Notes under the pieces: model-generated
Databases searched by the model: none
Told to the model about the DNA's origin: nothing
Seen by the model: the letters and a program-made list of their open reading frames with translations, nothing else
Made by a program: the position numbers and the translations under genes
Shown here: one piece after another, positions 37,101 through 45,180 of the stretch
How positions within the stretch are numbered: position 1 is the stretch's first letter
How the letters are laid out: the number at the start of each line of letters is the position of its first letter
Assembly (NCBI RefSeq): GCF_050016015.1
Contig: NZ_JBNHEQ010000210.1
Span: 1-64,000, forward strand
Length of the DNA stretch: 64,000 bases
Source: Trichodesmium sp002260545
GTDB lineage: Bacteria; Cyanobacteriota; Cyanobacteriia; Cyanobacteriales; Microcoleaceae
Direction: 5' to 3'

Positions 37101-37267
37101 CTTTCAGGAGTAATAAAGTCAGAAAATTTCCGCCCTAAAACTTCTTCGCGGCTATATCCCAACATTTGGAGTTCAGTATCGTTAATGCGAATAAATATCC
37201 CATTTTTATCTAGGAAATGATATCCACAAGGTAGGTTATTATAGAGTTCTTCAGGAAAATAATTCAT
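34157..37267 (-). CDS. Hybrid sensor histidine kinase with cyanobacteriochrome-like GAF
   Basis: 1036 residues, no membrane span, so cytoplasmic. In order: PAS (about 5-115), PAS (125-245), PAS/PAC (255-360), GAF (370-530), PAS (540-650), HisKA with GGIAHDLNN (phospho-acceptor His676), HATPase with N box VNARDA (Asn789) and DTGIGIP, then a receiver with phospho-acceptor Asp968 (LMDIIMPEMDG) and Lys1018. The GAF has Cys470-His471 followed by ELMANFQVRANLVVPIL, the place and context where cyanobacteriochromes attach their bilin, so light sensing is likely though not proven. The internal receiver suggests a phosphorelay; the output partner is unknown. The gene stands alone. Confidence 0.88.
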   Translation of the reverse strand: MNYFPEELYNNLPCGYHFLDKNGIFIRINDTELQMLGYSREEVLGRKFSDFITPESLPNFQKNFLILKQGGWINDIEFQMRCKDSSILPISLSATAIKDEAGNYLMSHSVVINISKRKQAELTLSESEAKYRKLFNSIDQGVIFCDVIFDKNDHPVDIIYVEANTTASKMNGQKLPGRWTSDIIPDFEHDWFEVFAHVALTGKAVRMELPDTDLNTWYEFYIFRPDYDRKKRVALIYKDITERKQVEQERERFLAIGLDLQVIAGNKGYFYWVSPTCEQILGWAAEEMISCPWTEFIHPEDIKATITEAEDLFAGKITLNFENRYRHKNGSYRWLLWRASPSPKEQILYGTAVDITERKEAELRLQQQIARQHLITEITEAMYQSFDIEKILQFAVEGVRQLLQTERVIVFRFDPDWSGIVVAESVASGWTSILNSRIIDPCFTENYVEPYRRGRVYMNSDFIASDVESCHKELMANFQVRANLVVPILERENLWGLAIAHHCSAPRQWQTEEVELLQQLATHLGIAIQKSELYQKNAEQAALIDIASDAIFVRDLSNRILFWSQGAERLYGWKEEEVIDRVVQELFYAESLAEQETALKITLKQGNWNGELKQLTKKGQEIIVESRWTLMRDRQGNPQSILMVNTDITEKKELSQQLLHAQRLENIGTLAGGIAHDLNNILTPILGFAQLLPLKIPNLDESSLKLLKIIRNNAQRGADIIKQVLLFSREIESQWELVNLAQVLEEVVNLMRRTFPKLIVIENYISPNLWQVHGDSTQLHQVFMNLCVNARDAMPDGGKLIISAENLSLDRQYSCTSLNIEVGNYLLITLTDTGIGIPPDIIDRIFDPFFTTKKPGQGTGLGLSTVIGIVKNHGGTIQVESDRRSGTQFKIYLPASTEIEATETITVETIPWGQGELILVVDDETPIREITKATLEAHNYRVITANDGIDAIAVYAQHIQDIEVVLMDIIMPEMDGFTAMRALKKINPNVKLIATSGLTTQEKISAAKLIGTKSFLPKPYTAEKLLLNLHEIISCD

Positions 37268-37439
37268 TTTTAATTCTTTGTTTATAACTCAGATACAGAA
37301 CTACTTTGAGTTAAATATACGTCGTTTAAATAATTAAATCTTATATTTTACATCAAAATTATATATTTGTTGCCCAGTTGAAGAATATCAACTAATATTT
37401 ATTTTAAAGAAAACCTAATAAATTAAGATTGTATAAACT

Positions 37440-38009
37440 ATGATTAAAACTTTATTACAAAAGCTACCTGCTGGAGTAGCTCTAGGAATGTCTGTTGTCG
37501 GCTTAGTTTTTTCACCTACAGCTAATGCTCAATCAATTAGACAAGAGTTTGAAGGAAATTTCACCCGAACTCAAGTTAGTCCTTTACTGACAAATTTCTC
37601 ACCTGAAGACACTGACTATTCAGGTTTTGTCCTTTTTTCAGAAGATGGAACTCTAGAAGATTGGCAAATTAGCGTTGATGGATTGGAATTAGATTTAGAA
37701 TCTGGTTTGACATTGGACGGAGGTTTAGGTCCTGATTTAATACCTACTATCAGTTTTGACCTTTCTTCTCCCTCAGATTGGGATTTATCGGTTGATTTTG
37801 GTATTGCTTTTGATGCTCCCAGATACACTCTACAGAGAAATGCTTCAAAATTCACTTTTATAGGTGAAGTCGGACGAGCAGGAGGTTACACTTATCAAGA
37901 TTCTTCTATTACTCAGACTTCAGTTCCTGAACCTGGAACTATTCTTGGCATTCTAGCTGTTGGTGGGTTAGGATTAATTGTTAAGCTCAAAGAACAAACT
38001 AATAGCTGA
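37440..38009 (+). CDS. PEP-CTERM exported protein
   Basis: 189 residues. A signal peptide (about 1-30, ending SPTANAQ) starts it, and the C-terminus has the PEP-CTERM sorting tag: VPEPGT, one hydrophobic segment (GILAVGGLGLIV) and a basic end (KLKEQ). Such proteins are cleaved and anchored or released by exosortase, and in cyanobacteria they often go with exopolysaccharide. The middle part is beta-rich and acidic, with no recognised domain. It is divergent from the histidine kinase, with 172 bases between starts. Confidence 0.85.
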   Translation: MIKTLLQKLPAGVALGMSVVGLVFSPTANAQSIRQEFEGNFTRTQVSPLLTNFSPEDTDYSGFVLFSEDGTLEDWQISVDGLELDLESGLTLDGGLGPDLIPTISFDLSSPSDWDLSVDFGIAFDAPRYTLQRNASKFTFIGEVGRAGGYTYQDSSITQTSVPEPGTILGILAVGGLGLIVKLKEQTNS

Positions 38010-38564
38010 GTTCATTAATTGATAATTGATAATTGATAATTGATAATTGATAATTGATAATTACCTCTGGTTAAAACCGTTCTTGATTGAAGATCAGGAA
38101 ATATGATTTATTTTTTTCCCTTAAAAGGGGAGGCTTTAAACCAGAATTATTACCGAATTATTAATAATTCGGTAATAATTTAGTGGACTGACACAGATAA
38201 AATGATGCAATAGTAGGGGCGGGTTTTAGCTAGAATTTTAATGTTTACCTAAGATTTACATAAACCCGCCCTAATGCACAAAATTAGCTGTGTCGGTTCA
38301 GTAGGTGCAAAAAGTTGACCTAAATATAGAAGCCATTTGGTATCTTGGCAAAGGTGCGGGTTTTTGACAAAGGAGTCAGAATTCAGCTTGAAAAGTCGTA
38401 GGCAGTAACCAAAGGGAAGCAATCTCGCGCAACCCTTGAGATTGCTTGCTTCCACTCCATTCCAGTTGTTGACGACTTGGGTATAGTAATTATTCAGATT
38501 TGATATCAGTCTAGTAGTTGAGAGAAATATAAGGTTTGTCTCTTCACTATATTTGCTCCTAGAC
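38010..38564. repeat. Intergenic: heptamers, palindromic unit, family E element
   Basis: TTGATAA heptamers at 38019-38063, a bipartite palindromic unit at about 38063-38150, a family E element at 38181-38303, and a hairpin-forming stretch at about 38418-38450 (GCAATCTC...GAGATTGC), related to one at about 63346-63371. No gene is seen. Confidence 0.68.
38181..38303. mobile_element. MITE-like element, family E
   Basis: Left end TAGTGGACTGACACAGATAA and right end TTAGCTGTGTCGGTTCAGTA are inverted with few mismatches. The interior holds GGGCGGGTTTTAG and ACCCGCCC, as in the copy at 55189. Confidence 0.65.
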
Positions 38565-39659
38565 CTAACTTACCAATGCTTCCAAAGCCTTCCTAAGTTC
38601 ATCCACTGTTGTAGTTGCCGTTCCAAATTTACGCACCACCAGACTAGCAGCCAAATTTCCCAAAACTACAGCCTCCCAAGTAGAAGCACCAGCACCCAAA
38701 GCTAAAGTTAAAGCAGCTACAACTGTATCACCAGCACCAGTAACATCAAAAACATCAGTCCGGTTAAAAGCAGGAATATGCCAACAATATATGGCAACAT
38801 CATCAGTATCAGAAATAGTAAAAGAAGGAGGGGGTGCATTTAGACTAGCACTTGAACTACTGATGCGATCGAACAAAGTCATTCCTTCCTCACCACGAGT
38901 AATTAAAATTTGCTCTGCATCTGTTAACCGCAACAAGTCACACCCTGCCTGATAAAGAGTATCAAAATTAGTAATAGCATATCCCACAGCTTTCTCCGCT
39001 TCAGGAAGATTAGGAGTAAATAGAGTTGCAGTCTTGTAACGTTGTAAATCTTTCTGAGTATCTACAATAGTTTTTTGAGAATGAGATATAACTGCTTCTA
39101 TAACGGGTGTTGTTAGAACACCATCTCCATAGTCTGAACAAACTACTGCATCTACTGTACCAACTTGCTGCCGAATAGACTCCGCCAGTTGCAGTTGCAA
39201 ATCAACTTCTGGCAAATCATCAGATTTTCGATCTATCCTAACAATTTGTTGAGTTACAGACTGACGAGCATGACCTGAGATTCTAGTTTTAGTCACTGTG
39301 GGACGGTTAGAGTCAACTAAAATTCCAGTAGTATCAACCCCAGCAGTTTCAAAAATATGACGCAGTGCAATACCCTGCTCATCTTTTCCTAACAAACCAA
39401 CAACCTTAACTTTAGCACCCAACTTAGCAAAATTATAAACCGCATTAGCTCCACCTCCAGGTACTCGCTCTGTAGTTTCGTGACGCAGAATTAATACTGG
39501 TGCTTCACGAGAAATGCGCTCAACTTGACCAGTCATAAATTCATCCAAGGTTAAATCTCCCACTACTAATACCTCAACTTGAGAAAAACCTGCGAGTAAA
39601 TTCAGTAGTCGAGGGGTAGAAGTTTTGAGTTGAGCGAGAAATTCTGAATTTAGTACCAT
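38565..39659 (-). CDS. PfkB-family sugar kinase, HldE/RfaE domain I type
   Basis: 364 residues. It has the ribokinase fold with VVGDLTLDEFMTGQVERISREAP at the start, the substrate loop PGGGANAVYNFAKLGA, and the C-terminal DVTGAGDTVVAALTLAL carrying the catalytic Asp and anion hole. It is closest to the kinase half of HldE, which makes D-glycero-beta-D-manno-heptose 1,7-bisphosphate for ADP-heptose. No nucleotidyltransferase half is fused. A stretch after about 265 (SSSSASLNAPPPSF) is an insertion. It is likely to supply a heptose or similar sugar for envelope glycan; the exact sugar is not certain. Confidence 0.82.
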   Translation of the reverse strand: MVLNSEFLAQLKTSTPRLLNLLAGFSQVEVLVVGDLTLDEFMTGQVERISREAPVLILRHETTERVPGGGANAVYNFAKLGAKVKVVGLLGKDEQGIALRHIFETAGVDTTGILVDSNRPTVTKTRISGHARQSVTQQIVRIDRKSDDLPEVDLQLQLAESIRQQVGTVDAVVCSDYGDGVLTTPVIEAVISHSQKTIVDTQKDLQRYKTATLFTPNLPEAEKAVGYAITNFDTLYQAGCDLLRLTDAEQILITRGEEGMTLFDRISSSSASLNAPPPSFTISDTDDVAIYCWHIPAFNRTDVFDVTGAGDTVVAALTLALGAGASTWEAVVLGNLAASLVVRKFGTATTTVDELRKALEALVS

Positions 39660-40758
39660 AATTTATTTTTCTTGTAAGCATTCAGCCATCAGCTATCGGC
39701 TATAGCTATTGCTTTTACTGTAGATAAAGGCTTTATTAATTGAGCCAGAATTCAATATTACTACAAAAGCTTAAATTCATTGTTGTAGTAGACTGACACA
39801 TATACAAGACTTACGCATAACCACCATATCTAGTAGGGGGGTTGCCATTCACCTCTGCAGATGGTATATATTTTCATATTTTGCGTAAGTCTCGATCTAA
39901 AATGGTGCAATAAGTGTAGTGGACTGTTTCAGCTAATGAGCGTGCATGAGCTTTTTTTGCGATCACCCCATCACCCCATCACCCCATCCTGCATTTTCTA
40001 TTGCACCATTTTAGATGAAACAGTCCAGTAGTAGACCGACACAACTAATTTAGTGCATTAGGGAGTAGGGGAGTGGGGGAGTAAGGGAGTAGGGGAGCAA
40101 AATTTTTGTTGGGTTTCGGTTCCTCAACCCAACCTACATCTATTGCACCATTTAAGGTGTGTCAGTCCAGTAGGGTGCGTTAGATGGCTACAATTTAAGC
40201 TGTGACAAAGTATTTAGCAATTCATCGTAACGCACCACTTTAGTTGTATCAGTCCATTAGACCTATCCAGAAAAGAGGGAGTAGGGAGTAAAGGGAAAGA
40301 ATTGATTATTTACAGCGCTTCCCGTTGTTATGAGCTACGCCTATCGCGGGTAAGATGCCCACACTACAATAATTTTACCAAAAAATGAGGGTATGCGCCT
40401 CCCCTTTTAAGGGGATGAAAAAAATATTTAACTCAGTATTTCAAGCCTCCGACTTTAAGTTGGAGGTTCACTGATAACTGATAACTGATAACTGATAACT
40501 GATAACTGAAATGACCATTCAAAATTGTACTTCATTTGTCCGAAATATGCTGTATGTGCAATAATTGATTTAATTTTTTATTATCAGAGATGTCCATTAC
40601 AAACTACTCAAAAGTGCGTTACGGCACAATGTAATTTTTGACAGTTCAACAATATTTTTTAGTAAGAACCTAACACAACCCACTGGACTTCTACTAGACT
40701 GCTCTCTGGAGAAAAAATATTAGAGTAATTAATAACCAATACTTAATGTCTAATTTCA
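39660..40758. repeat. Intergenic packed with family E elements and other repeats
   Basis: Positions 39786-40260 hold at least three family E ends pairs arranged head to tail, one interrupted by a smaller inverted pair (AGACTTACGCA at 39808 with TGCGTAAGTCT at about 39881). Minisatellites CACCCCAT (about 39964-39990) and GGGAGTAGGGGAGT (about 40069-40098) lie inside. A palindromic unit at about 40381-40470 leads into CTGATAA heptamers at 40470-40509. No gene is seen in 1.1 kb. Confidence 0.68.
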
Positions 40759-41301
40759 CTACTTCAACTTTTGTTTGACAATAGTCACAAGTTGAGTCAT
40801 TTGTTTTTTCAATGCCGCAATTTCAGCTTCCATTTTCTTAACTTGAGCTTGTAATGCCTGAATGTCGTTAGAACTACCTCCCGAAGCAGCAACGTCAACT
40901 TGCTGATCGGTAGGACGTTTTTTGGCCAAATCAAAAGCAGACTTAATAGCTGCAGTTAATTCTTTTTTCTCAAAAGGTTTTTCTAGAAAAGCAAAATAAT
41001 GTTTATCAAAAGGTTCAGGAATTTTATCTGTTACCTCTTCTTTTCGACCTGACATTAGTACCAAGGGAATCTTTTTTAGTTTAGAGTCGGATTGAATTTT
41101 TTGAAATACCTGCCAACCAGTAACTTTAGGTAGCAGAAAATCCAACATAATCAGGTTAGGGCGCTCCTTAACAATAAATTTCAGTCCCTCTTGGCCGTCC
41201 TTTGCTTCTATAACAGTAAAGTTTCCTTGAGGAAGCATTTCTTGGACTCTTACTCTAATGACTTTACTATCATCAATAACTAAAATTTTGTGTCCTGCCA
41301 C
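40759..41301 (-). CDS. CheY-like response regulator with C-terminal coiled coil
   Basis: 180 residues. A receiver domain (1-125) has Asp10-Asp11, phospho-acceptor Asp54 (MLDFLLPKV), Ser in LVLMSGR and Lys in EKPF. After a Ser/Gly linker comes a coiled coil (about 142-178, QALQAQVKKMEAEIAALKKQ). No DNA-binding or enzyme domain is present, so it acts by protein contact. Such PatA/PilG-like small regulators are common in cyanobacterial motility and gene clusters, but no partner kinase is adjacent. Confidence 0.85.
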   Translation of the reverse strand: MAGHKILVIDDSKVIRVRVQEMLPQGNFTVIEAKDGQEGLKFIVKERPNLIMLDFLLPKVTGWQVFQKIQSDSKLKKIPLVLMSGRKEEVTDKIPEPFDKHYFAFLEKPFEKKELTAAIKSAFDLAKKRPTDQQVDVAASGGSSNDIQALQAQVKKMEAEIAALKKQMTQLVTIVKQKLK

Positions 41302-41564
41302 AACTTGCCCCTCCAGTGATGAGTTGGTGTTTTCAAATTAAGCTTATCTATATTCTTATAGTCAGCCATAAGTATAGCTAAATCTTGGCTTTAATATTCA
41401 CCTGTTCTAAATATAGAAACCCACAAAGTTATAGCTGAAGTCAGAAGTCAGAATTAAGAAGTCAGAAGTTAAATTCGTAGTACCGACGAAATTTGAGATA
41501 AGCAATAATTTCCTAATCACCCTGGCGACTGCTATATTATTGTTTATTTTTAATCATAACCTTG
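41302..41564. other. Spacer before the structured RNA
   Basis: A short repeat (AGAAGTCAGAA) occurs at about 41440-41470. No gene is seen; the promoter of the downstream RNA probably lies here but I cannot place it. Confidence 0.4.
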
Positions 41565-41800
41565 GTCGAAGACCTGCGCTGTTTTTCAGTAGATCCTCAT
41601 CAGCCCAGACAAATCAATATTGCCCTTCTGACAATAATGTGTTATTCTTCATCAGGCTCCTGGACTAGCACTACCAGTCTGTAGAGCTACCGCAAAAGCG
41701 GAAAAAGGAATTACCTTTGAGGTAGGTGTGCTAGAAGCAGAAAACCTAAGTCGTGAGGCTTAGGGATATCCCACGAGGGTCCAAGCGCAACATCGGAAAA
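41565..41800 (+). ncRNA. ssrS: Candidate 6S RNA
   Basis: The segment upstream of lipA folds by eye like 6S RNA. A closing helix pairs 41575-41580 (TGCGCT) with 41784-41789 (AGCGCA) and 41592-41598 (GATCCTC) with 41775-41781 (GAGGGTC). A large open region follows on both sides, with a small hairpin on the 3' strand (CCTAAG...CTTAGG, about 41745-41764). An inner helix then pairs CTAGCACTACC (41665-41675) with GGTA and GTGCTAG (41721-41734), capped by a loop carrying CCGCAAAAGCGG. 6S RNA mimics an open promoter and binds RNA polymerase. Ends are approximate; another structured RNA is possible. Confidence 0.55.
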
Positions 41801-41819
41801 ATGTGAAGGCTACAAAAAA

Positions 41820-42746
41820 ATGCTCAATCAAGTAGATATGAAAGCCGAAATTCAGAGTATGCCAAAGTGGCTACGTCCCTCTTTGGGAAAAGCTAGTGAT
41901 ATTTCTACTGTACAGAAAATTATCAAGCAGCGTCAGCTCCATACAATTTGTGAGGAAGGTCGCTGTCCTAATAGAGGTGAATGTTATGCCCAAAAGACTG
42001 CTACTTTTTTGTTGATGGGTCCTACTTGCACCAGGTCTTGTGCATTTTGTCAAGTGGATAAGGGTCACGCTCCAATGCCCTTAGACCCAAAGGAACCGGA
42101 AAAAGTAGCTGAAGCTGTTTATCTATTGGGTTTGGAATATGTGGTACTGACTTCTGTGGCTAGGGATGATTTGCCAGATGGTGGTGCTAGTTGGTTTGTG
42201 GCAACAATGACAGCTATTAGAGAGCAGACCCCAGAGGCGAAAATTGAGGTCTTGACTGCTGATTTTTGGGGTGGTCAAGATGGAGTGGGTGTTGATAAGT
42301 TGGCTGTTTCTTTAGCTGAAAGGCAAAGAAGACGGATTGAAGTTGTTGTGAATGCTGATCCTGCTTGTTATAACCATAATATTGAAACGGTACGAAGTTT
42401 GCAAGGCCCTGTCCGTCGTGGGGCAAAATATGAGCGATCGCTTGATGTATTGCGAATTGTTAAGGAGTTAAATCCGAGTATTCCCACTAAGTCTGGGTTA
42501 ATGTTGGGACATGGAGAAACAGAAACTGAAGTAGTAGAAGCAATGGCAGATTTGAGAAGAGTAGGATGCGATCGCATAACTTTAGGCCAGTATATGCGAC
42601 CTTCCCTAGCACATTTGCCCGTGCAAAAATATTGGACACCAGAAGAGTTTGACCAGCTAGGGGCGATCGCTAAACAAATGGGCTTTTCTCATGTTCGTTC
42701 TGGTCCTTTAGTTCGTAGTTCCTATCATGCTGGAGATAGTATTTAA
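41820..42746 (+). CDS. lipA: Lipoyl synthase
   Basis: 308 residues. It inserts two sulfurs into an octanoyl group on E2 or H proteins to make lipoate. The auxiliary cluster cysteines are Cys44, Cys49 and Cys55 (CEEGRCPNRGEC), the radical SAM cluster CxxxCxxC is Cys70, Cys74 and Cys77 (CTRSCAFC), and the C-terminal signature is RSSYHAGD. A later Met at codon 7 is an alternative start. Cyanobacteria often have two lipA copies, so this may be one of a pair. Confidence 0.96.
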   Translation: MLNQVDMKAEIQSMPKWLRPSLGKASDISTVQKIIKQRQLHTICEEGRCPNRGECYAQKTATFLLMGPTCTRSCAFCQVDKGHAPMPLDPKEPEKVAEAVYLLGLEYVVLTSVARDDLPDGGASWFVATMTAIREQTPEAKIEVLTADFWGGQDGVGVDKLAVSLAERQRRRIEVVVNADPACYNHNIETVRSLQGPVRRGAKYERSLDVLRIVKELNPSIPTKSGLMLGHGETETEVVEAMADLRRVGCDRITLGQYMRPSLAHLPVQKYWTPEEFDQLGAIAKQMGFSHVRSGPLVRSSYHAGDSI

Positions 42747-42954
42747 GATTATTTGGGGATAACTTCCACAATATTCTTACTGAAAAATAAGGGTTTAAAG
42801 CCTCTCCTTTAAAGGAGAAAAAAGCGGTCGTTTGCCGAGCAAAACGCCATATCCAATCGACCAAGAGAAGAAGAAAATTCCCTTTTAACCAATCTTCTTC
42901 TTTTCAAGAAGAGGTAATTATTAATTATTAATTGTTAATTATTAATTATTGAAT
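42747..42954. repeat. Spacer with an interrupted palindromic unit and heptamers
   Basis: The bipartite palindromic unit (about 42785-42913) has extra sequence between its arms (GGTCGTTTGCCGAGC...CAATCGACC, itself a partial hairpin). TTAATTA repeats follow to 42952. Confidence 0.65.
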
Positions 42955-43317
42955 TTATCCACAAGATATATACTGCCATTCATCTTTTAATAAAGACAAT
43001 AACTTTTCATCTCCTTTCGCCTTAGCTATTAAACATCGGCGTTCCAAAATATTACATAGATTTATTTTGTGAACCTGAGCTACATTGTTTTTTGCTTGAA
43101 GAAAAGAAACAGTTTGCTTCTCCTTACCTAAGGAATAGTTGACAGTGCAAAACATCTTTTTAGGAGGATGCCCATGTATGGGGATATGTCTAGGGTAAGG
43201 ATAATTCCATCCTTGACCTCTATGTTGTCCTCTATATTTCTCCACCTCTTCCCCAAAGATCGTATTAATAGTGGGAAGGTCTTGTCGATTATTTGGATAG
43301 TCATTATTTAGTTTCAT
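42955..43317 (-). CDS. Hypothetical protein
   Basis: 120 residues, hydrophilic, no signal or membrane span. A Pro/His-rich middle (YPYPRHIPIHGHPPKK) is followed by a helical half with two cysteine-containing stretches (NLCNILERRCLIAKAKGDEKL). ATATGAAAC at the start is preceded by GAGG. I do not recognise the family. The amino-acid make-up and clean start suggest a real gene, but no motif supports a function. Confidence 0.45.
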   Translation of the reverse strand: MKLNNDYPNNRQDLPTINTIFGEEVEKYRGQHRGQGWNYPYPRHIPIHGHPPKKMFCTVNYSLGKEKQTVSFLQAKNNVAQVHKINLCNILERRCLIAKAKGDEKLLSLLKDEWQYISCG

Positions 43318-43348
43318 ATCCTCAGACCCTATTGTAAAGTTATTTTCA

Positions 43349-43471
43349 TTAACAAAAAGTATTTTTATTTCTGTATCTATTTTTACATTTTTCTAAAAAA
43401 TATTCTGATTTTTGACAAAATTTTACATCGACAGTTAGACCTTGTAGGAAGTCTGCACCAATATCAGTCAT
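43349..43471 (-). CDS. Possible small protein with structured leader
   Basis: A 40-residue leftward frame (starting MTDIGADFLQGLTVD) has an excellent AGGAGG ribosome-binding site 8-9 bases before its ATG. Its leader (43472-43625) contains short hairpins such as TGTCCG...CGGACA. The second half reads as AT-rich and may be random, so this could be the 5' stub of a broken gene. No family is recognised. Confidence 0.3.
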   Translation of the reverse strand: MTDIGADFLQGLTVDVKFCQKSEYFLEKCKNRYRNKNTFC

Positions 43472-43765
43472 TAGTTAGCCTCCTAGATCGGGACTTTCTG
43501 AGAGCATGTCATGCTACACAAACCTCAGAGATGACTTTGGACTTGTCCGTAGCAGTGTATCTCGGACAATAAAATCTTTCACTTAGTTTCGATACTGTCC
43601 ACACTCTATCCCCTCATAGGGACTTAATTATTGATTTTTTATAGAAAAAAATTACCTTACTTTTGTATGTTGACAAAATAGCCAAGTATTATTTAAAATA
43701 AAACTATAAACAAATAAATCAATAACTTAGGCCACAATAATATATTTAACTTTAAGGTAGATTTT
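43472..43765. other. Divergent intergenic
   Basis: Leader of the small leftward frame, then AT-rich sequence before the ATG at 43766. No repeat family is seen here, unlike most gaps in this window. Confidence 0.4.
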
Positions 43766-44215
43766 ATGAAAAAGTCTATAGAAAATAAGTCTACTGGTAC
43801 TCATCCATTGAATAGATTTGTAACTAGAGAGGCCCTAGCATTTCATTTAGGAATTAAATCAGACAATATCTACAAAATAAGCTGTTGGCGATATGTAATT
43901 CATGTTGTAGGAAAAGGTAAAAGTAGATTTGTCAGTTATGCTGATATGCCACCAATTTTAGGAGTAGAGGAACCAAGAAAAGCTGATTTTGCTAAATGGC
44001 GCAAGCGAATAAAAACTAGAAAGCAAAAGTATGTACCTAAATTTTGGTCAGAATTTTATGTCAAAAAAATTGAAGAGTCTAATTCAATTCAAACCTTATT
44101 AAAATGGGAAAATTTAGTCAAACAATGTAAGTCATTAATCTCATTAGAAGGAATCCAAAAAATTGAGAATGCTTTAGCTCAAGAAAAGTCTAGATTAGAA
44201 AAAATCAGTCACTAA
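43766..44215 (+). CDS. Hypothetical protein, basic, helical
   Basis: 149 residues, strongly basic in the middle (KWRKRIKTRKQKYVPKFW) and helical at the C-terminus. The N-terminal half (RFVTREALAFHLGIKSDNIYKISCW) looks like a small helix-turn-helix, so nucleic-acid binding is possible. No known family is recognised. A hairpin after the gene (44247-44258 with 44274-44285) lacks a T run. Confidence 0.5.
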   Translation: MKKSIENKSTGTHPLNRFVTREALAFHLGIKSDNIYKISCWRYVIHVVGKGKSRFVSYADMPPILGVEEPRKADFAKWRKRIKTRKQKYVPKFWSEFYVKKIEESNSIQTLLKWENLVKQCKSLISLEGIQKIENALAQEKSRLEKISH

Positions 44216-44751
44216 AATTTTTGAAATAAAACGATAAAAATATTGATTGCTATTTGACTAATTGTCAAGTTGAGTTAAATAGCAATTGAGTAAAATAGTA
44301 AAATTAATTAACTTATATTTATAACAGATTTAAACAAAGCGATCGCTGCAACAAAACAAATATTAAATCCTAAATAAGTCGTAACAAATCAAAAAGTAAA
44401 TAAAAAAACTGAAAGTCCCACCAGATGAGCTGTAGCAATAGTGCCTCTCTTGGTGCGCGTTCCCTCTCTTGGTCAGCATTCCCTTGCGCCTGGCGGCGAC
44501 GCGGGGTCTGACCGCTTGCGTCTATCGCCGACGCGGGGTCGCACCGCTGTTGCCTAAAAAGCAGTAAGATTTTTGACACGAATATGCGGAGGATTGCTAT
44601 ATTAAATCTGACACAGTAAATCTGGCAAAAATAGAAAATTAGGCTATAGAGGAAAAAAAGCAGAATAAGTAACACAACATCTACTCCCCATATTGACCAA
44701 ATTGCCTCAAAATAAAGAGTATAGATTTAGTCAAGGAATAAGGAGTAGACC
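44216..44751. repeat. Intergenic: interrupted family A element with GC-rich insert
   Basis: A family A element spans about 44361-44601: the right end AGGATTGCTATA (44590-44601) and the adjoining AAAAGCAGTAAGATTTTTGACACG match copy 3, while the left end has decayed. Between the halves lies a GC-rich block (about 44420-44555) with a direct repeat of GACGCGGGGTC. The leftward open frame over this block is an artefact of the repeats. Confidence 0.65.
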
Positions 44752-45180
44752 ATGCGACTATTACACACCATGCTGCGAGTCAACAACTTAGAAGAATCCC
44801 TCAAATTCTACTGCGATGTCCTCGGCATGAAACTACTACGCCAGAAAGACTATCCTGGTGGGGAATTTACTCTGGCCTTTGTTGGTTATGGCGATGAGTC
44901 AGACCATACAGTATTAGAACTGACCTATAACTGGGGTACCGATAAATACGATTTGGGCAACGCTTATGGCCATATTGCTTTGGGAGTTGATGATATTTAT
45001 GGCACTTGCGAACAAATAAAAGCACAAGGAGGCAAAGTAACTAGGGAACCAGGGCCAATGAAACATGGTTCCACAGTTATTGCTTTTGTGGAAGACCCAA
45101 ATGGATATAAAGTAGAGCTAATTGAGTTAAGCACTCACAGTAGTAGCTCAGAAAAAGAAGTTGCAGCTAGTGCTAATTAA
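44752..45180 (+). CDS. gloA: Lactoylglutathione lyase (glyoxalase I)
   Basis: 142 residues. It isomerises the glutathione adduct of methylglyoxal to S-lactoylglutathione. Two beta-alpha-beta-beta-beta units are seen, with metal ligands in LLHTMLRV (His), VLELTYNWG (Glu), YGHIALGVDD (His) and GYKVELIE (Glu). GGWG-like NWGTDKYDLGNAYGHIA is the usual signature. A Ser-rich tail follows. AAGGAGTAGACC precedes the ATG. Confidence 0.94.
   Translation: MRLLHTMLRVNNLEESLKFYCDVLGMKLLRQKDYPGGEFTLAFVGYGDESDHTVLELTYNWGTDKYDLGNAYGHIALGVDDIYGTCEQIKAQGGKVTREPGPMKHGSTVIAFVEDPNGYKVELIELSTHSSSSEKEVAASAN

Noticed and set aside
38249..38455. 68-codon leftward open frame after the PEP-CTERM gene
   Set aside because: It overlaps a family E element and a hairpin repeat, with no signal for translation.
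44370..44675. 101-codon leftward open frame
   Set aside because: It runs across an interrupted family A element and its GC-rich insert; start and composition are not gene-like.
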